Below, one piece after another: positions 27,763 through 37,190 of a stretch of 64,000 bases of DNA; position 1 is the stretch's first letter, and every line of letters starts with the position of its first letter. Below the pieces are notes generated by a model. The model did not search any database. It saw only the letters and a list, made by a program, of their open reading frames with translations, and had not been told where the DNA came from. A program made the position numbers and the translations under genes. The stretch is from Mobiluncus curtisii subsp. curtisii ATCC 35241 (GTDB lineage: Bacteria > Actinomycetota > Actinomycetes > Actinomycetales > Actinomycetaceae). The DNA lies in assembly GCF_000146285.1 (NCBI RefSeq), contig NZ_GL385912.1, positions 1,410,336 through 1,474,335 of the forward strand, read 5' to 3'.

Positions 27763-28622
27763 TTCTCAAGTGTGGTGCCGGAGTCACCGTTATCGCTATC
27801 CTTTTCGGTTTCACCTGTGGAAAACTTGTTTTTCCACAACTTCTTTGTCTTAGCATCTGGATATTCCCCACGGGCAAGTTGGCGGGCTCGTTGCGCTGCT
27901 TTCCACTGCTGGTGCGTCATGGAAATCGTCCACTCGTGAGTTTCAGGAAGCACCCAGCGCCGCCAGGAAGCCAAAACCGTGAGGATGGAACCAACCAAAA
28001 TCGCTGCCACCAAGCCGGTCATGGGGTAGCCAAGTTTATAGAAAGCGGCATCTGCGCTCGCAGCGAGGATTGCCGGAATGGCATAAAGGCTGCTCCCTCC
28101 AAAAACCATCGGCACATTGCCTGCGGCGATGTCACGTATCATCCCTCCGCCGATGGCGGTGATGACGCCCATCAGGATGGATGGAATCACATCGAATCCC
28201 AAGCTCAGTGCTTTTTGAGTGCCGGTGCCAGCCCAAATCCCCAGCACCAAGCCATCAAACAAAAGGAGGGTCCGACGTGACCACTTGCCATCAAATTTCC
28301 ACAACCCTGCCACTAACGCTCCAGCCAAAGCCATAGTCAGATAAAATTTGTCGGTCAGGGCGACCGGAGGGGCATTATTCAGCATGAGGTCGCGGACGAT
28401 GCCACCACCCAGCGCGGAAACAACCGCCAATACTCCGAATCCAACCAGGTCAAAATGCTTTTGACGAGCTAGTCTGCCTCCGAGGATGCCATTGAGTAAA
28501 ACGCCGGTAATGTCTAGAGCTCGAAACATGTCGGGCAAGAGACTGCTGAAGGAAATTTGCGCTAATACAGTATTAGTCATGGGAAACAGAACAACGCTGC
28601 AGGGAAATACGGCACTTAGCAT
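27759..28622 (-). CDS. TRIC-type cation channel family protein (UPF0126/YadS-like)
   Basis: About 270-287 residues with seven hydrophobic helices built from two similar halves, each with the conserved GGG-RD motif (ALGGGIVRDLMLNNAPP and AIGGGMIRDIAAGNVP), followed by a basic cytoplasmic tail (~60 residues). Prokaryotic TRIC homologues are trimeric monovalent cation channels. ATG 28622 has TAAAAT ending 6 nt upstream; ATG 28580 (MTNTVLAQ) is an alternative. It is the first gene of a two-gene unit with the HNH protein. Confidence 0.88.
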   Translation of the reverse strand: MLSAVFPCSVVLFPMTNTVLAQISFSSLLPDMFRALDITGVLLNGILGGRLARQKHFDLVGFGVLAVVSALGGGIVRDLMLNNAPPVALTDKFYLTMALAGALVAGLWKFDGKWSRRTLLLFDGLVLGIWAGTGTQKALSLGFDVIPSILMGVITAIGGGMIRDIAAGNVPMVFGGSSLYAIPAILAASADAAFYKLGYPMTGLVAAILVGSILTVLASWRRWVLPETHEWTISMTHQQWKAAQRARQLARGEYPDAKTKKLWKNKFSTGETEKDSDNGDSGTTLEK

Positions 28623-28753
28623 CCCAGCATTTTACCCGAGACGCGACGAAAGTTTTTCTAATAACCGCCAACATTACGAATCTAGGCTGCTGAGTTACGA
28701 AAAACGTGTTTCTTAATCTGATATCGGTTCGATAAACCGGGAGTCGACCGAAC

Positions 28754-30028
28754 TTACAAAGACAATGCGCCGCCCGCGGCGAGACCTAAGAGATAAGTGA
28801 CGACGGCGGCGCCTATACCGATAGCAGCTTGTCGCAAGGCTCGCAAAAACGGCGGTTTGCCGGACAGAATACCGATGGTCCCGCCAATCATCAACAGAAT
28901 GAGTCCAACCAGGATGACCGCGGCGCAAATGGCGGGAATTCCGCCGAATCCCAGGAGAAAAGGAATCAAGGGTACGAACGCCCCGAGAGTGAATGCCAGG
29001 AAAGAGGACACGGCTGCCTGAGAACCGGAGCCAATGGCTTCCAGCTCGCTAGTGGGAGCATTATCAAAGGCTAATGCGAAAGCATTGTCAGCTATCTCTG
29101 TGGGGCTATCGGTTGACGTTTTTGACGCACAAGGGGTGGTCGTGTCGTTTCCTGCCGAAGTTTTTTGGTCCGGGGATTCGTCTCCTTGACCAAGGTCCTC
29201 TGGGTGGTCGGGAGAAACTGCTTTAGCTTGCGTGCGTGACTGCAGCTGTGCGTCAATGGTTTCCAACGCTAAAACCGCGTGTATGGCAGCGTCTTCGGGA
29301 TTTTCACCACGAGCCATGAACAGAAGTTTTAGCTCATTAGCAGCACGATCCAACATGGGCAGACGTTGTTTCACATCTGGGTTGGGTAGTGAAGATTCCA
29401 ATAACTCGCGTTGAGATGTGATGGAAATGAATTCACCCGCACCCATTGACAGAGCTCCTGCCACCAATCCCGTCAGTCCCGTGACCAAGACTATTGATAC
29501 CGGTACGCCCGTACCCGCAATACCCGCCACGAGAGCGAGATTGGAAACTAACCCATCGTTGATTCCGAAAACCATAGCGCGAGCTCGCCCGGAAAAACGG
29601 GCTCGGGAGCGGGCTGCTAAAGCGCGCACCACCTCGGAATGTAGATGCTCGTCCGCTGCCATTTGCGGGGTGGCGTCCGCATCGACATCGTAAGTGCCAC
29701 GTTCTTCGGAACGCTGCATCATCGCCAAGACGAAAATCGATCCGATTTTGATTGCCAGCTCTTGCAACAGCCTAATGTACCAAGGACTGTGTGGGGCAGG
29801 CTCAGCGTAGGGACCGAGATGTGCCAGCCAGTAATTCTCATGACGCTTTTCGGCATCTGCCAGCTCTAACAGAATCTCGCGATTCATACCGTAGCGTTTT
29901 TTAGCGATGGCACGGTAGATTTTAGCTTCGTCACGTTCCTCGGCGAGATAGCGCCGCCAGCGCTTAATTTGTTCCGGCGTGGGGTCGGGGAGGCTGTGTG
30001 CGTTCATGTACTGTGTTAGTCTCTCCAC
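28754..30028 (-). CDS. Ferritin-like/VIT1 fusion iron or manganese transporter
   Basis: A 424-residue fusion. Residues ~15-140 form a rubrerythrin-like four-helix domain with Glu/His ligands (EERDEAKIYRAIAKK, EKRHENYWLAHLGPY). Residues 150-424 form a VIT1/CCC1-type transporter (FGINDGLVSNLALVAGIAG, SMGAGEFISITSQREL, C-terminal SFLAFTLGAFVPLIPFLLG). Such proteins (MbfA type) export Fe2+ or Mn2+. The cytoplasmic metal-binding helix region is broken by a ~70-residue Ser/Thr/Asp-rich insertion (roughly 255-325), which I have not seen in ordinary members. The gene is followed 9 nt upstream by a small membrane-associated protein. Confidence 0.88.
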   Translation of the reverse strand: MERLTQYMNAHSLPDPTPEQIKRWRRYLAEERDEAKIYRAIAKKRYGMNREILLELADAEKRHENYWLAHLGPYAEPAPHSPWYIRLLQELAIKIGSIFVLAMMQRSEERGTYDVDADATPQMAADEHLHSEVVRALAARSRARFSGRARAMVFGINDGLVSNLALVAGIAGTGVPVSIVLVTGLTGLVAGALSMGAGEFISITSQRELLESSLPNPDVKQRLPMLDRAANELKLLFMARGENPEDAAIHAVLALETIDAQLQSRTQAKAVSPDHPEDLGQGDESPDQKTSAGNDTTTPCASKTSTDSPTEIADNAFALAFDNAPTSELEAIGSGSQAAVSSFLAFTLGAFVPLIPFLLGFGGIPAICAAVILVGLILLMIGGTIGILSGKPPFLRALRQAAIGIGAAVVTYLLGLAAGGALSL

Positions 30029-30037
30029 CGGCTCGGG

Positions 30038-30421
30038 CTAGGCGACAATCTTTCCATCAATAATGACATGCCCGTCTTTATCTCGGGTAACACCGTCTCT
30101 ATCAGTTGATGTAGTTGACGAGTGAGGAGAGCGACTCGCGGTTCCCTCAGCATTGGCAAACCCTGCCCAAGAGGCGTTTCCTCCCGCATTTAGCTGGCTT
30201 TTAAGGTTTTCTGCCAACTTGTCGACGAGTTTAGCTCCCTGCGTGCGCAAGATGTCGTTTAATTTTTCTGCGGCTATCTTGCGGGCGTCCGTGACACTTT
30301 CGGAATTAGCAATTTTGGCTGCAAAGCCTTTCACGTTGCTGAATTGCTTTTCATTCATCCGCAATGCCAGTGCGGCTCCAGCCCCCAAACCAGCCAGAAA
30401 CAGCCACTTGCCTTCAGACAT
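30038..30421 (-). CDS. Small membrane-associated protein of unknown function
   Basis: A 127-residue protein with an N-terminal hydrophobic segment (WLFLAGLGAGAALAL), an amphipathic alpha-helical middle rich in Lys/Ala (possible coiled coil), and a polar C-terminus with DRDGVTRDKDGHVIIDGKIVA. I do not recognise it. ATG 30421 is chosen over the frame start at 30469 because GGAGG lies 8 nt before it. It precedes the VIT1-like gene by 9 nt on the same strand, so the two are likely co-transcribed. Confidence 0.7.
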   Translation of the reverse strand: MSEGKWLFLAGLGAGAALALRMNEKQFSNVKGFAAKIANSESVTDARKIAAEKLNDILRTQGAKLVDKLAENLKSQLNAGGNASWAGFANAEGTASRSPHSSTTSTDRDGVTRDKDGHVIIDGKIVA

Positions 30422-30484
30422 TGCACACACCTCCGAAAAACTTCGCGCAACAATTCTACTGTTTGCCAACCCTTCGCGCCAAAG

Positions 30485-31468
30485 CTAGATTGGAAGGGAA
30501 GTGGCTTTTCCGGCACGAGACAGTACATCAGCTACGAAAGCAGAAGCCACTGTGGTCTTGCCCTGGGTCAGAGCGCTAGCCAAATCAAGAGCTTCCAAAA
30601 TCTTAGCCTGAGCTCCTGCCAAGCGAGTTTTGGCGACAAAATCTAAGTCCTCGCGCAGTGGCAGCGTGAGGGATTCCAAACCGAAATCCCCTGCGATTCC
30701 CACGACAACTTCTGATTGGCTGGGTAATTTAGCCCGCATCAACACCAGGGTTTCCAGGGCGGCTTCCAAATTGGTTCGCTCGCTGCTTTTGGCGTCAATA
30801 ATTTTGCCGACTACGCGCTGACATGCCAGATATTTCAGCTGTTCACGACGTGGCTGGGTGCCGTTGAGAAGGTCTAGCGAGACGGTTTCGAATGCGCTGA
30901 TAATCCCATGATTCTGGGAATGCAGGGTTCCGGGCAAAACACTTAATCCTGGATGCAGACCAGCGTCAGCGGCGTGTTGGGCAACCTGGATTAGTTGCGG
31001 ATTCAGGTTTTCCCCCCGCACCTCGATTTCGATGCCGTACCAGCCGTTATCCGCCAAGCGTGACAGCAGTGTGGCACAAGTTTGGGGATTCTCCAGAACT
31101 TCCGGGGCGCTCACTTCGGCTCGCAAAGCCCTGCTCAGCTGGAGAGAAGCATCGTCCAAACAAAAAAACTCAGACCATGAATCTGGGTCAGTAACGGGAA
31201 TTCTCACTCCGATTTCGCCGCGTTGAGCAGGCACTCCGAGCTGCAGTTCCAAGCGTAGGGCAGTGGCAAAAGCGGAGCTAACATACACGGTGTCGCCCAA
31301 GGTTTGACTCAAAAGTTTGGCATTTTGCCACGGCAGAATAGGCACCTGAACCGGGAGGAATTGGGAAAAATCCGAGGCGGGAACGAGTGGTGCGCGCAAG
31401 CTGGCGGCATCGGATGGTTCCGGGGGGTGGTTCGGCGTCGAGTTACTCACGCCTCTATTCTCTCGCAT
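30485..31468 (-). CDS. Hypothetical protein, possibly a TIM-barrel fold
   Basis: Up to 327 residues, cytosolic, alternating beta/alpha texture (YGIEIEVRGENLNPQLIQVA, then HPGLSVLPGTLH, ETVSLDLLNG). The family is not recognised. The barrel-like alternation and the closing helix-rich segment suggest an aldolase/isomerase-type fold, but no catalytic signature could be named. GTG 31450 is an alternative start. It is upstream of the small membrane protein on the same strand with a 63-nt gap and divergent from hrpA. Confidence 0.6.
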   Translation of the reverse strand: MRENRGVSNSTPNHPPEPSDAASLRAPLVPASDFSQFLPVQVPILPWQNAKLLSQTLGDTVYVSSAFATALRLELQLGVPAQRGEIGVRIPVTDPDSWSEFFCLDDASLQLSRALRAEVSAPEVLENPQTCATLLSRLADNGWYGIEIEVRGENLNPQLIQVAQHAADAGLHPGLSVLPGTLHSQNHGIISAFETVSLDLLNGTQPRREQLKYLACQRVVGKIIDAKSSERTNLEAALETLVLMRAKLPSQSEVVVGIAGDFGLESLTLPLREDLDFVAKTRLAGAQAKILEALDLASALTQGKTTVASAFVADVLSRAGKATSLPI

Positions 31469-31551
31469 TCAAGGGCTGTTGCGGAGTAACCCGGAAAGGT
31501 TGCCCGCTGTTAGGTGAAGTTTGCGTCGTCCTTGCCTAAAATGAGTGAGTT

Positions 31552-34500
31552 ATGTCCCTAGAGTTGTCCTATCCTTCCGATTTGCCCCTTAGCGAGGCTC
31601 GACCGCGGATTCTGGCTGCACTGCGCCAGCACCAAGTCGTCGTTATCAGCGGGGCCACCGGGAGCGGTAAGACCACACAATTGCCGAAAATGTGCCTGGA
31701 GGTCGGCAGGGGCACGCGGGGCATGATTGGGCACACTCAGCCTCGCCGTCTGGCAGCCCGGACTGTAGCTTCGCGAATTGCCTCTGAATTGGGTCAATCA
31801 CTAGGCTCCACGGTCGGCTACCAGGTGCGGTTTCGCCAAACCTTGGGTCCCGAGACGCAAATTAAACTGATGACTGACGGGATTTTACTGGCAGAAATCA
31901 GCCACGATCCGCTGCTGAAACAATACGACGCACTGATTATTGACGAAGCTCACGAAAGGTCTTTGAACATTGACTTTATCCTGGGCTATTTGCAGCGCCT
32001 AGTAGTGAAACGCCCTGATCTGTTGGTGATTATTACTTCTGCCACCATTGATTCCGAACGCTTCGCCACGGCTTTTGGTCCGGATACCCCCATTATTGAA
32101 GTTGCGGGTCGAACGTATCCGGTAGAAGTCAGGTACCGTCCATTGGTTGACATAGATGACGGTGAATCGGGTGCGGGTGACGACTCTGAAGAGACTTCCG
32201 TGATAACGGAACCCGGGGAGATTGACCAAGTTACCGGCATCTTGCGCGCCGTGGATGAACTTTGCCGGGAAGGTCCGGGCGATATTTTGGTGTTTTTAGC
32301 GGGAGAGCGTGATATTCGCGACACTGCCCAAGCCCTGCAGGGACATTTGGGGCGCCGTTACGTGGCTCCCGGTCAACGGACCTCAGTTCCGGGAGCGGTA
32401 GAAGTATTACCGCTCTATTCTCGGCTCAGCGAGACGGGGCAAAAGCGCGTTTTTGCCCCGCATCCATATCGGCGGGTCGTTCTCGCCACGAATGTGGCTG
32501 AAACCTCTTTAACCGTTCCGGGCATAATTTACGTGGTTGACCCTGGTGTGGCGCGAATTTCTCGATATTCAAACAAGACTCGCGTGCAGCGTCTGCCTAT
32601 TGAACCCATTTCGCAAGCCTCTGCCAATCAACGGAAAGGGCGCTGCGGGCGAGTGGCTCCGGGGGTGTGCATACGCCTGTATTCCGAGGCGGATTTCTTG
32701 TCTCGTCCCGCTTACACCGAGCCTGAAATTCAGCGAACTTCCCTGTCCTCAGTGATTCTGCAGATGGCAGCCCTAGGATTGGGTGAAGTTGCGGATTTTC
32801 CTTTCCTGGATCCGCCCTCGCCCCGCTCCATTACGGATGGGGTGACGGAACTCAGCCAGCTGGGAGCGTTGGATACCCGCCAGAAGCCCGCTCGACTCAC
32901 CCGTCTGGGGCGTAAACTTTCCCGATTCCCACTCGACCCGCGCTTGGCTCGCATCCTTGTCGAAGCGGATCATCTCGGAGTCATCGACCTCGCGGTCGTG
33001 GTTGTGGCGGCGTTGGCGATGCAAGACGTGCGGGAGCGACCCACAGAGCGCAAAACTGAGGCTGACCTCGCTCACGCTCGTTTTGAAGACGAGCGTTCGG
33101 ATTTCTTAGGTTATCTGAAACTCTGGAGTTACCTGCAAGACCGCATCGAGATGCTGTCTGCCAGCGCATTCCGCCGGTTGTGCAGCCGGGAGTTCTTTCA
33201 TTTTCTCCGGGTACGCGAGTGGATTGACCTGGTGGCGGAACTTCGTGGAATGTGCCGTGAAGTTGGGATAAAAACTCAAGAAATCACAGAAATAAACCTT
33301 GACCAGGTTGACGTTGAGAGACTCCATCAAGCCATTTTGAGTGGAATGCTCACCCAAATTGGATTCTGGTCAGAGACGAAACGGGAATATCGTGGGGCAC
33401 ACGGAACCCGATTCGTGGTCTGGCCGGGTTCGGGGTTGAGTCGTAAGCACTACGACTGGGTTATGGCTGCTGAGTTGGTGGAAACATCGCGACTGTTTGC
33501 CCGGACAGTGGCAAAAGTTGAACCCGAGTGGATTGAACGGGCGGGACGCTACCTGTTGACACGGACATATTTTGATTCGTACTGGTCCACACGTTTTGGA
33601 TGCGCCATGATTCACGAGCGCGTCAGCCTGTTTGGGATGGTTCTCAGTGCGGATCGTTCCCTCCCGTTAGCGTCTTTGCGCGATACTGTGGTGGAAGGGA
33701 CGCCGGCCCGGGCTCTGGCGCGGGAATTGTTTATTCGTCATGGAATTGTGCGCGGGGAATGGCGTTCTGTCTATCCATTTAGACAGGAAAATCAACGCCG
33801 ATTAGAGATGGCTGCCGAAGCGCGACGGCGACGCCAAATTCCTGGCGAAGTCGATCCTTATTCCTTGGAAAAATGGCTGGAGACGCGCATTGACCCCGCC
33901 GTTACCTCCGGAGCTACTTTCGAGGCGTGGTGGAAAGATCAGCGCCTTAAGCATCCCGATTGGTTGGAATACCCTTGGGATTTATTGGTCCCAGATAACG
34001 GCGAAAATGCCGAACAATTCCCCGATTTTTGGCAAGCCGGTGAGCACCTGTTGCCACTGGCATACACGTTTTCGGGCAAACGCGGACCGACCCCAGAAGT
34101 GGCTAATCGCCGCAACGCGTCCGGTTCAAAAGGGAAAAAATCACCGAAAACTACTGAACGCGAGATTGACACGGTTGACCTTCCAGAGGGAGTCACCATC
34201 ATCATTGACGAGGCAATCTTAGAGTCTGTAAATTCCCAAGGCTTCGATTGGCCGATTCCCGGAGCCCTGCGAGATTACCTTTTGGCCTGCGTCAAAGCCC
34301 TGCCTAAAGCTGTGCGGAAGTACGTGGTGCCCGCGGCAAACTTTGTGGATGAAATCTTGCCCCGCTTTGAGCAGTTTGTAAACGAGCCACTTCAGGAACG
34401 ACCCATCTTTGACGAAATCTTTGCCCAGGGCGTAACCGCGTTCCGCCACGTCGATCTAACCGAAACGGACTTGGTCGCCATGCATGCAGCTATGGAAGAA

Positions 34501-35379
34501 AGCCAGCGAAACCATTTCGCGATTGTGGGTCGCGGTGGAAAAGTTCTGGCATTGGGGGATGATTTTCAAGCTCTCCGTGACCGTTTAATTGTGAAAACCA
34601 CGCAAGAACAAGGCAAAGTCTGGGCGCAACAGGAAGCCGAAAAAGCCAAAGTTGAGCGACCCAGAGATTTTGCCCAGCAGCTCAGTCAAACGCTGTGCCT
34701 CACGGAGACGCGAGTGTCGACTCGGTGGCGAGGGGCAGAAGCGGCGGCGCTAGCAGCGTCTCCCTACCCCTCCACTTCTGCCTTGATTGCTGCGGCGCAA
34801 AGCGCGGCGGGTCGAGCTCTGGTGGAAGAATACCTGGCGGAAGGGCATCCTCTCACCGACGATACCGACCTAGCCAAGCTGCGAGAATGGGCTATTGACC
34901 GCTACGAGGACCAGGTTTATCGAATTCTGCAAGCAGTTGCGTCCGCGATGCAAGCGCAAGGTGAACTTGAACAGCAGTTAAGAAATGCTACGGGTCCCTC
35001 TCTAACTGCCACAAAAGCAGATATTGTAAACCATGTAAACCAATTGGTTGGCGGTGACTTCCTGGCGAGGACCTCTGCCAAATGGTTGCCTCAGCTGGCG
35101 CGTTATCTGCGCGCGGATACTTTGCGACTGGACAAAGCTCGACGTAACTCCGCAGGTGATACCCAGTTAGCGGCGCGTTTTGCAGAAGTCACCACGGCCT
35201 TTGACGCGGCGGCGACGGCAGTGAAGGCGCGACCCTTTAACGCTGATACACATCGCCGTTTACAGGAACTGCGTTGGCTGCTGGAGGAGTACCGGGTCCA
35301 GACTTTTGCGCAGCAACTGGGCACCATTGAAAAAGTCTCTGCCAAACGTATAAATAAGCAAATCTCGGCTCTTAAATAA
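31552..35379 (+). CDS. hrpA: ATP-dependent RNA helicase HrpA
   Basis: A 1275-residue DEAH-box helicase. Motif I is SGATGSGKTTQLPK (about residue 34), motif II DEAH near 128, motif III TSAT, motif V ATNVAETSLTVPG and motif VI QRKGRCGRVAPG. The helicase-associated and OB domains follow, then the long DUF3418 C-terminal region typical of HrpA. The length is normal for the family (~1300). HrpA-type enzymes resolve stalled ribosomes/mRNA. A TAAAAT at 31537-31542 precedes the ATG. Three copies of the TTNACNNRGTTNAC 14-mer lie within the gene. Confidence 0.95.
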   Translation: MSLELSYPSDLPLSEARPRILAALRQHQVVVISGATGSGKTTQLPKMCLEVGRGTRGMIGHTQPRRLAARTVASRIASELGQSLGSTVGYQVRFRQTLGPETQIKLMTDGILLAEISHDPLLKQYDALIIDEAHERSLNIDFILGYLQRLVVKRPDLLVIITSATIDSERFATAFGPDTPIIEVAGRTYPVEVRYRPLVDIDDGESGAGDDSEETSVITEPGEIDQVTGILRAVDELCREGPGDILVFLAGERDIRDTAQALQGHLGRRYVAPGQRTSVPGAVEVLPLYSRLSETGQKRVFAPHPYRRVVLATNVAETSLTVPGIIYVVDPGVARISRYSNKTRVQRLPIEPISQASANQRKGRCGRVAPGVCIRLYSEADFLSRPAYTEPEIQRTSLSSVILQMAALGLGEVADFPFLDPPSPRSITDGVTELSQLGALDTRQKPARLTRLGRKLSRFPLDPRLARILVEADHLGVIDLAVVVVAALAMQDVRERPTERKTEADLAHARFEDERSDFLGYLKLWSYLQDRIEMLSASAFRRLCSREFFHFLRVREWIDLVAELRGMCREVGIKTQEITEINLDQVDVERLHQAILSGMLTQIGFWSETKREYRGAHGTRFVVWPGSGLSRKHYDWVMAAELVETSRLFARTVAKVEPEWIERAGRYLLTRTYFDSYWSTRFGCAMIHERVSLFGMVLSADRSLPLASLRDTVVEGTPARALARELFIRHGIVRGEWRSVYPFRQENQRRLEMAAEARRRRQIPGEVDPYSLEKWLETRIDPAVTSGATFEAWWKDQRLKHPDWLEYPWDLLVPDNGENAEQFPDFWQAGEHLLPLAYTFSGKRGPTPEVANRRNASGSKGKKSPKTTEREIDTVDLPEGVTIIIDEAILESVNSQGFDWPIPGALRDYLLACVKALPKAVRKYVVPAANFVDEILPRFEQFVNEPLQERPIFDEIFAQGVTAFRHVDLTETDLVAMHAAMEESQRNHFAIVGRGGKVLALGDDFQALRDRLIVKTTQEQGKVWAQQEAEKAKVERPRDFAQQLSQTLCLTETRVSTRWRGAEAAALAASPYPSTSALIAAAQSAAGRALVEEYLAEGHPLTDDTDLAKLREWAIDRYEDQVYRILQAVASAMQAQGELEQQLRNATGPSLTATKADIVNHVNQLVGGDFLARTSAKWLPQLARYLRADTLRLDKARRNSAGDTQLAARFAEVTTAFDAAATAVKARPFNADTHRRLQELRWLLEEYRVQTFAQQLGTIEKVSAKRINKQISALK

Positions 35380-35462
35380 GCAAATCATCCCACCCTGCCC
35401 CAGATTAAAAAGAGTGCATCATTAATTCTATAAATGCTTACTACCTGCACCAAGAGGCTTAT

Positions 35463-36488
35463 CTAACGACGTGAATCCCCGAACCATCCTTTGAATAGGC
35501 TGTAAAAATTAGCGTTTCCGTAACTGGAACATTCCCCAGGGTTTCCGCTCAGCAAATCAGCATCTGGCTGATACGGCGTGTAGTTGTACAACGCCGCAGT
35601 AGCCTGATTAGCCAAAACCACCGGAGCTGAGCCGCAGCTCGCTTGCGGGGAGTAAGGAATATCATTGGTTATCCCGGCGTGGAAAGGAAATTGCGCGGGG
35701 TTTTGCCGATACCGCTGAAACTGCGCCGCAGCGTAATAAACCTGAGTCCCGAAACCGAAATATTGCGGGTCGCAATCCGCGCCATCGGGGCAAGCAAATC
35801 CTGTTGCTACCTCGTAGCTGCGCGGGGACAATCTTTCGTCAGACGCGGTCAGCAGCCCTTGTTCCTTTTGTAACAAGACCAGCAGTACTTGGGGATTGAT
35901 TTTGCATGATTGGGCGGTTTTATAAATGATTGCTCCCGCTGATTCCCCAGGTGCTCCTTGATAGCCTTCGCAGCGTGGGGAAGCGGGAATGTCCATAGTG
36001 TCCTCGGTGTAGTCCGCTAGGCAGGGAGCGGAAAGACTCACACACCCGGCGTTCTGGTTGCGGATAAAGTTCTCTATGTCCGCTTGGGTCATGGATTGAT
36101 AATCATAGAAAACGGTGTCGGAGATGATGTTTCCAGGGTCAAAGCCAGACAGATTCAGCGCAGGAGCTACCGGTCCAGTCGCCGTTGGGGTAGTCGGTTG
36201 CGCCGTATTGGCAAAGAAATGAATTCCCGCTGCCGTCAGGGCACCGCCCAAACCGAGCGCAATCAGGGCTATTCCCAAGATTGCTAACAGAGCGCGAAAG
36301 GCTCCACCTTTGCGTGGTTTTACCGGTACATAAGTGCTTGTGGGCGGGTAACTCCTCAGGGAGTGACGCGAGGGCATTCTTGCGGACACCTCATCATCGT
36401 AACCTACCTGCCGGGATGGAGCGCGGGGAGGGGCTGTTAGACTGAGAGTTAGCGAATTCATTTCGATTGAAGCGAACCGAGGATACAC
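35463..36488 (-). CDS. Membrane-anchored extracellular protein, paralogue of the protein at 37191
   Basis: Up to 341 residues. A basic cytoplasmic tail is followed by one transmembrane helix (FRALLAILGIALIALGLGGA, about residues 85-105 of the longest form) and an extracellular domain of ~220 residues with FDPGNIISDTVFYDYQSMT, an NPQVLLVLLQKEQGL motif, GFACPDGADCDPQYFGFGTQVYYAA and NQATAALYNYTPYQPD. This domain occurs in many actinobacterial secreted proteins; the Gln-Lys-Glu motif suggests a lysozyme-like or glucosaminidase-like hydrolase (inference). Starts at GTG 36488, ATG 36461 or ATG 36377 (GAGGTG ahead) are possible. Conserved Cys pairs suggest disulfides. Confidence 0.75.
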   Translation of the reverse strand: MYPRFASIEMNSLTLSLTAPPRAPSRQVGYDDEVSARMPSRHSLRSYPPTSTYVPVKPRKGGAFRALLAILGIALIALGLGGALTAAGIHFFANTAQPTTPTATGPVAPALNLSGFDPGNIISDTVFYDYQSMTQADIENFIRNQNAGCVSLSAPCLADYTEDTMDIPASPRCEGYQGAPGESAGAIIYKTAQSCKINPQVLLVLLQKEQGLLTASDERLSPRSYEVATGFACPDGADCDPQYFGFGTQVYYAAAQFQRYRQNPAQFPFHAGITNDIPYSPQASCGSAPVVLANQATAALYNYTPYQPDADLLSGNPGECSSYGNANFYSLFKGWFGDSRR

Positions 36489-37157
36489 ATGGTCCAGACT
36501 TTCTCCGGCACCCTAGATGAATTGCTCAGCGATTTGGCTACGGAACTAAAAGATTTGTCTGATAACGGACGTGTCTTGCGGATGGTGGGCTTCACCGGCG
36601 CTCCTGGAGTCGGAAAGTCTGAAGCCGTTACCAGATTGACGCAGCTGCTGAACGGATACGTCAGGGGTACGCAACCCCTGCTAGCAGGCATTATTCCGAT
36701 GGATGGATTCCACAAGTCAAACGAAGTCTTGCAAGCAGAGGGTCTCAGTGAATATAAGGGGCGTCCGGATACCTTTGATGTGGTGGGCTACCTGATGGCT
36801 TTGGATCGGGCTCACGATGCCAAAACGGTCGTGTACGCGCCCGGATATGACCGTCAACTAGGTCAGGCTGTCGCGGCGCGTTACAAAGTAGAGCGAGAAG
36901 GTGTGGTGCTTACGGAAGGTAACTACTTGGCGCTGCAAGACGGAGCATGGTCCTTGGTCCGGGAGGCAATTGACCTGCTGATTTATTTGGATGTGCCGCC
37001 GGAAGTGACACAGACCCGCTTGGTTGCTCGGCATACGCAGCACGGCAGAACACCGGAACAGGCGCTCGCGTGGGTACGGCGAGTTGACGAACCAAACCGG
37101 CTGTTGGTTCAGAGCTCGAAAGCGCGAGCAGACCGCGTCTGGAACCTGTCCGAATGA
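36489..37157 (+). CDS. Nucleoside/nucleotide kinase family P-loop protein
   Basis: A 222-residue cytosolic kinase of the uridine kinase/pantothenate kinase-like group. The P-loop is GFTGAPGVGKSEA near residue 36, the substrate loop is IIPMDGFHKSNEVL, and the lid region has RHTQHGRTPEQALAWVRRVDEPN. Proteins of this type (YggC/FrcK-like) phosphorylate nucleosides, fructose or other small alcohols; the substrate cannot be read. Its ATG directly adjoins the GTG of the divergent gene, so their promoters overlap the coding starts. Confidence 0.82.
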   Translation: MVQTFSGTLDELLSDLATELKDLSDNGRVLRMVGFTGAPGVGKSEAVTRLTQLLNGYVRGTQPLLAGIIPMDGFHKSNEVLQAEGLSEYKGRPDTFDVVGYLMALDRAHDAKTVVYAPGYDRQLGQAVAARYKVEREGVVLTEGNYLALQDGAWSLVREAIDLLIYLDVPPEVTQTRLVARHTQHGRTPEQALAWVRRVDEPNRLLVQSSKARADRVWNLSE

Positions 37158-37190
37158 GTGAACCAGGTTAACTAATTACAGCATGATTGG

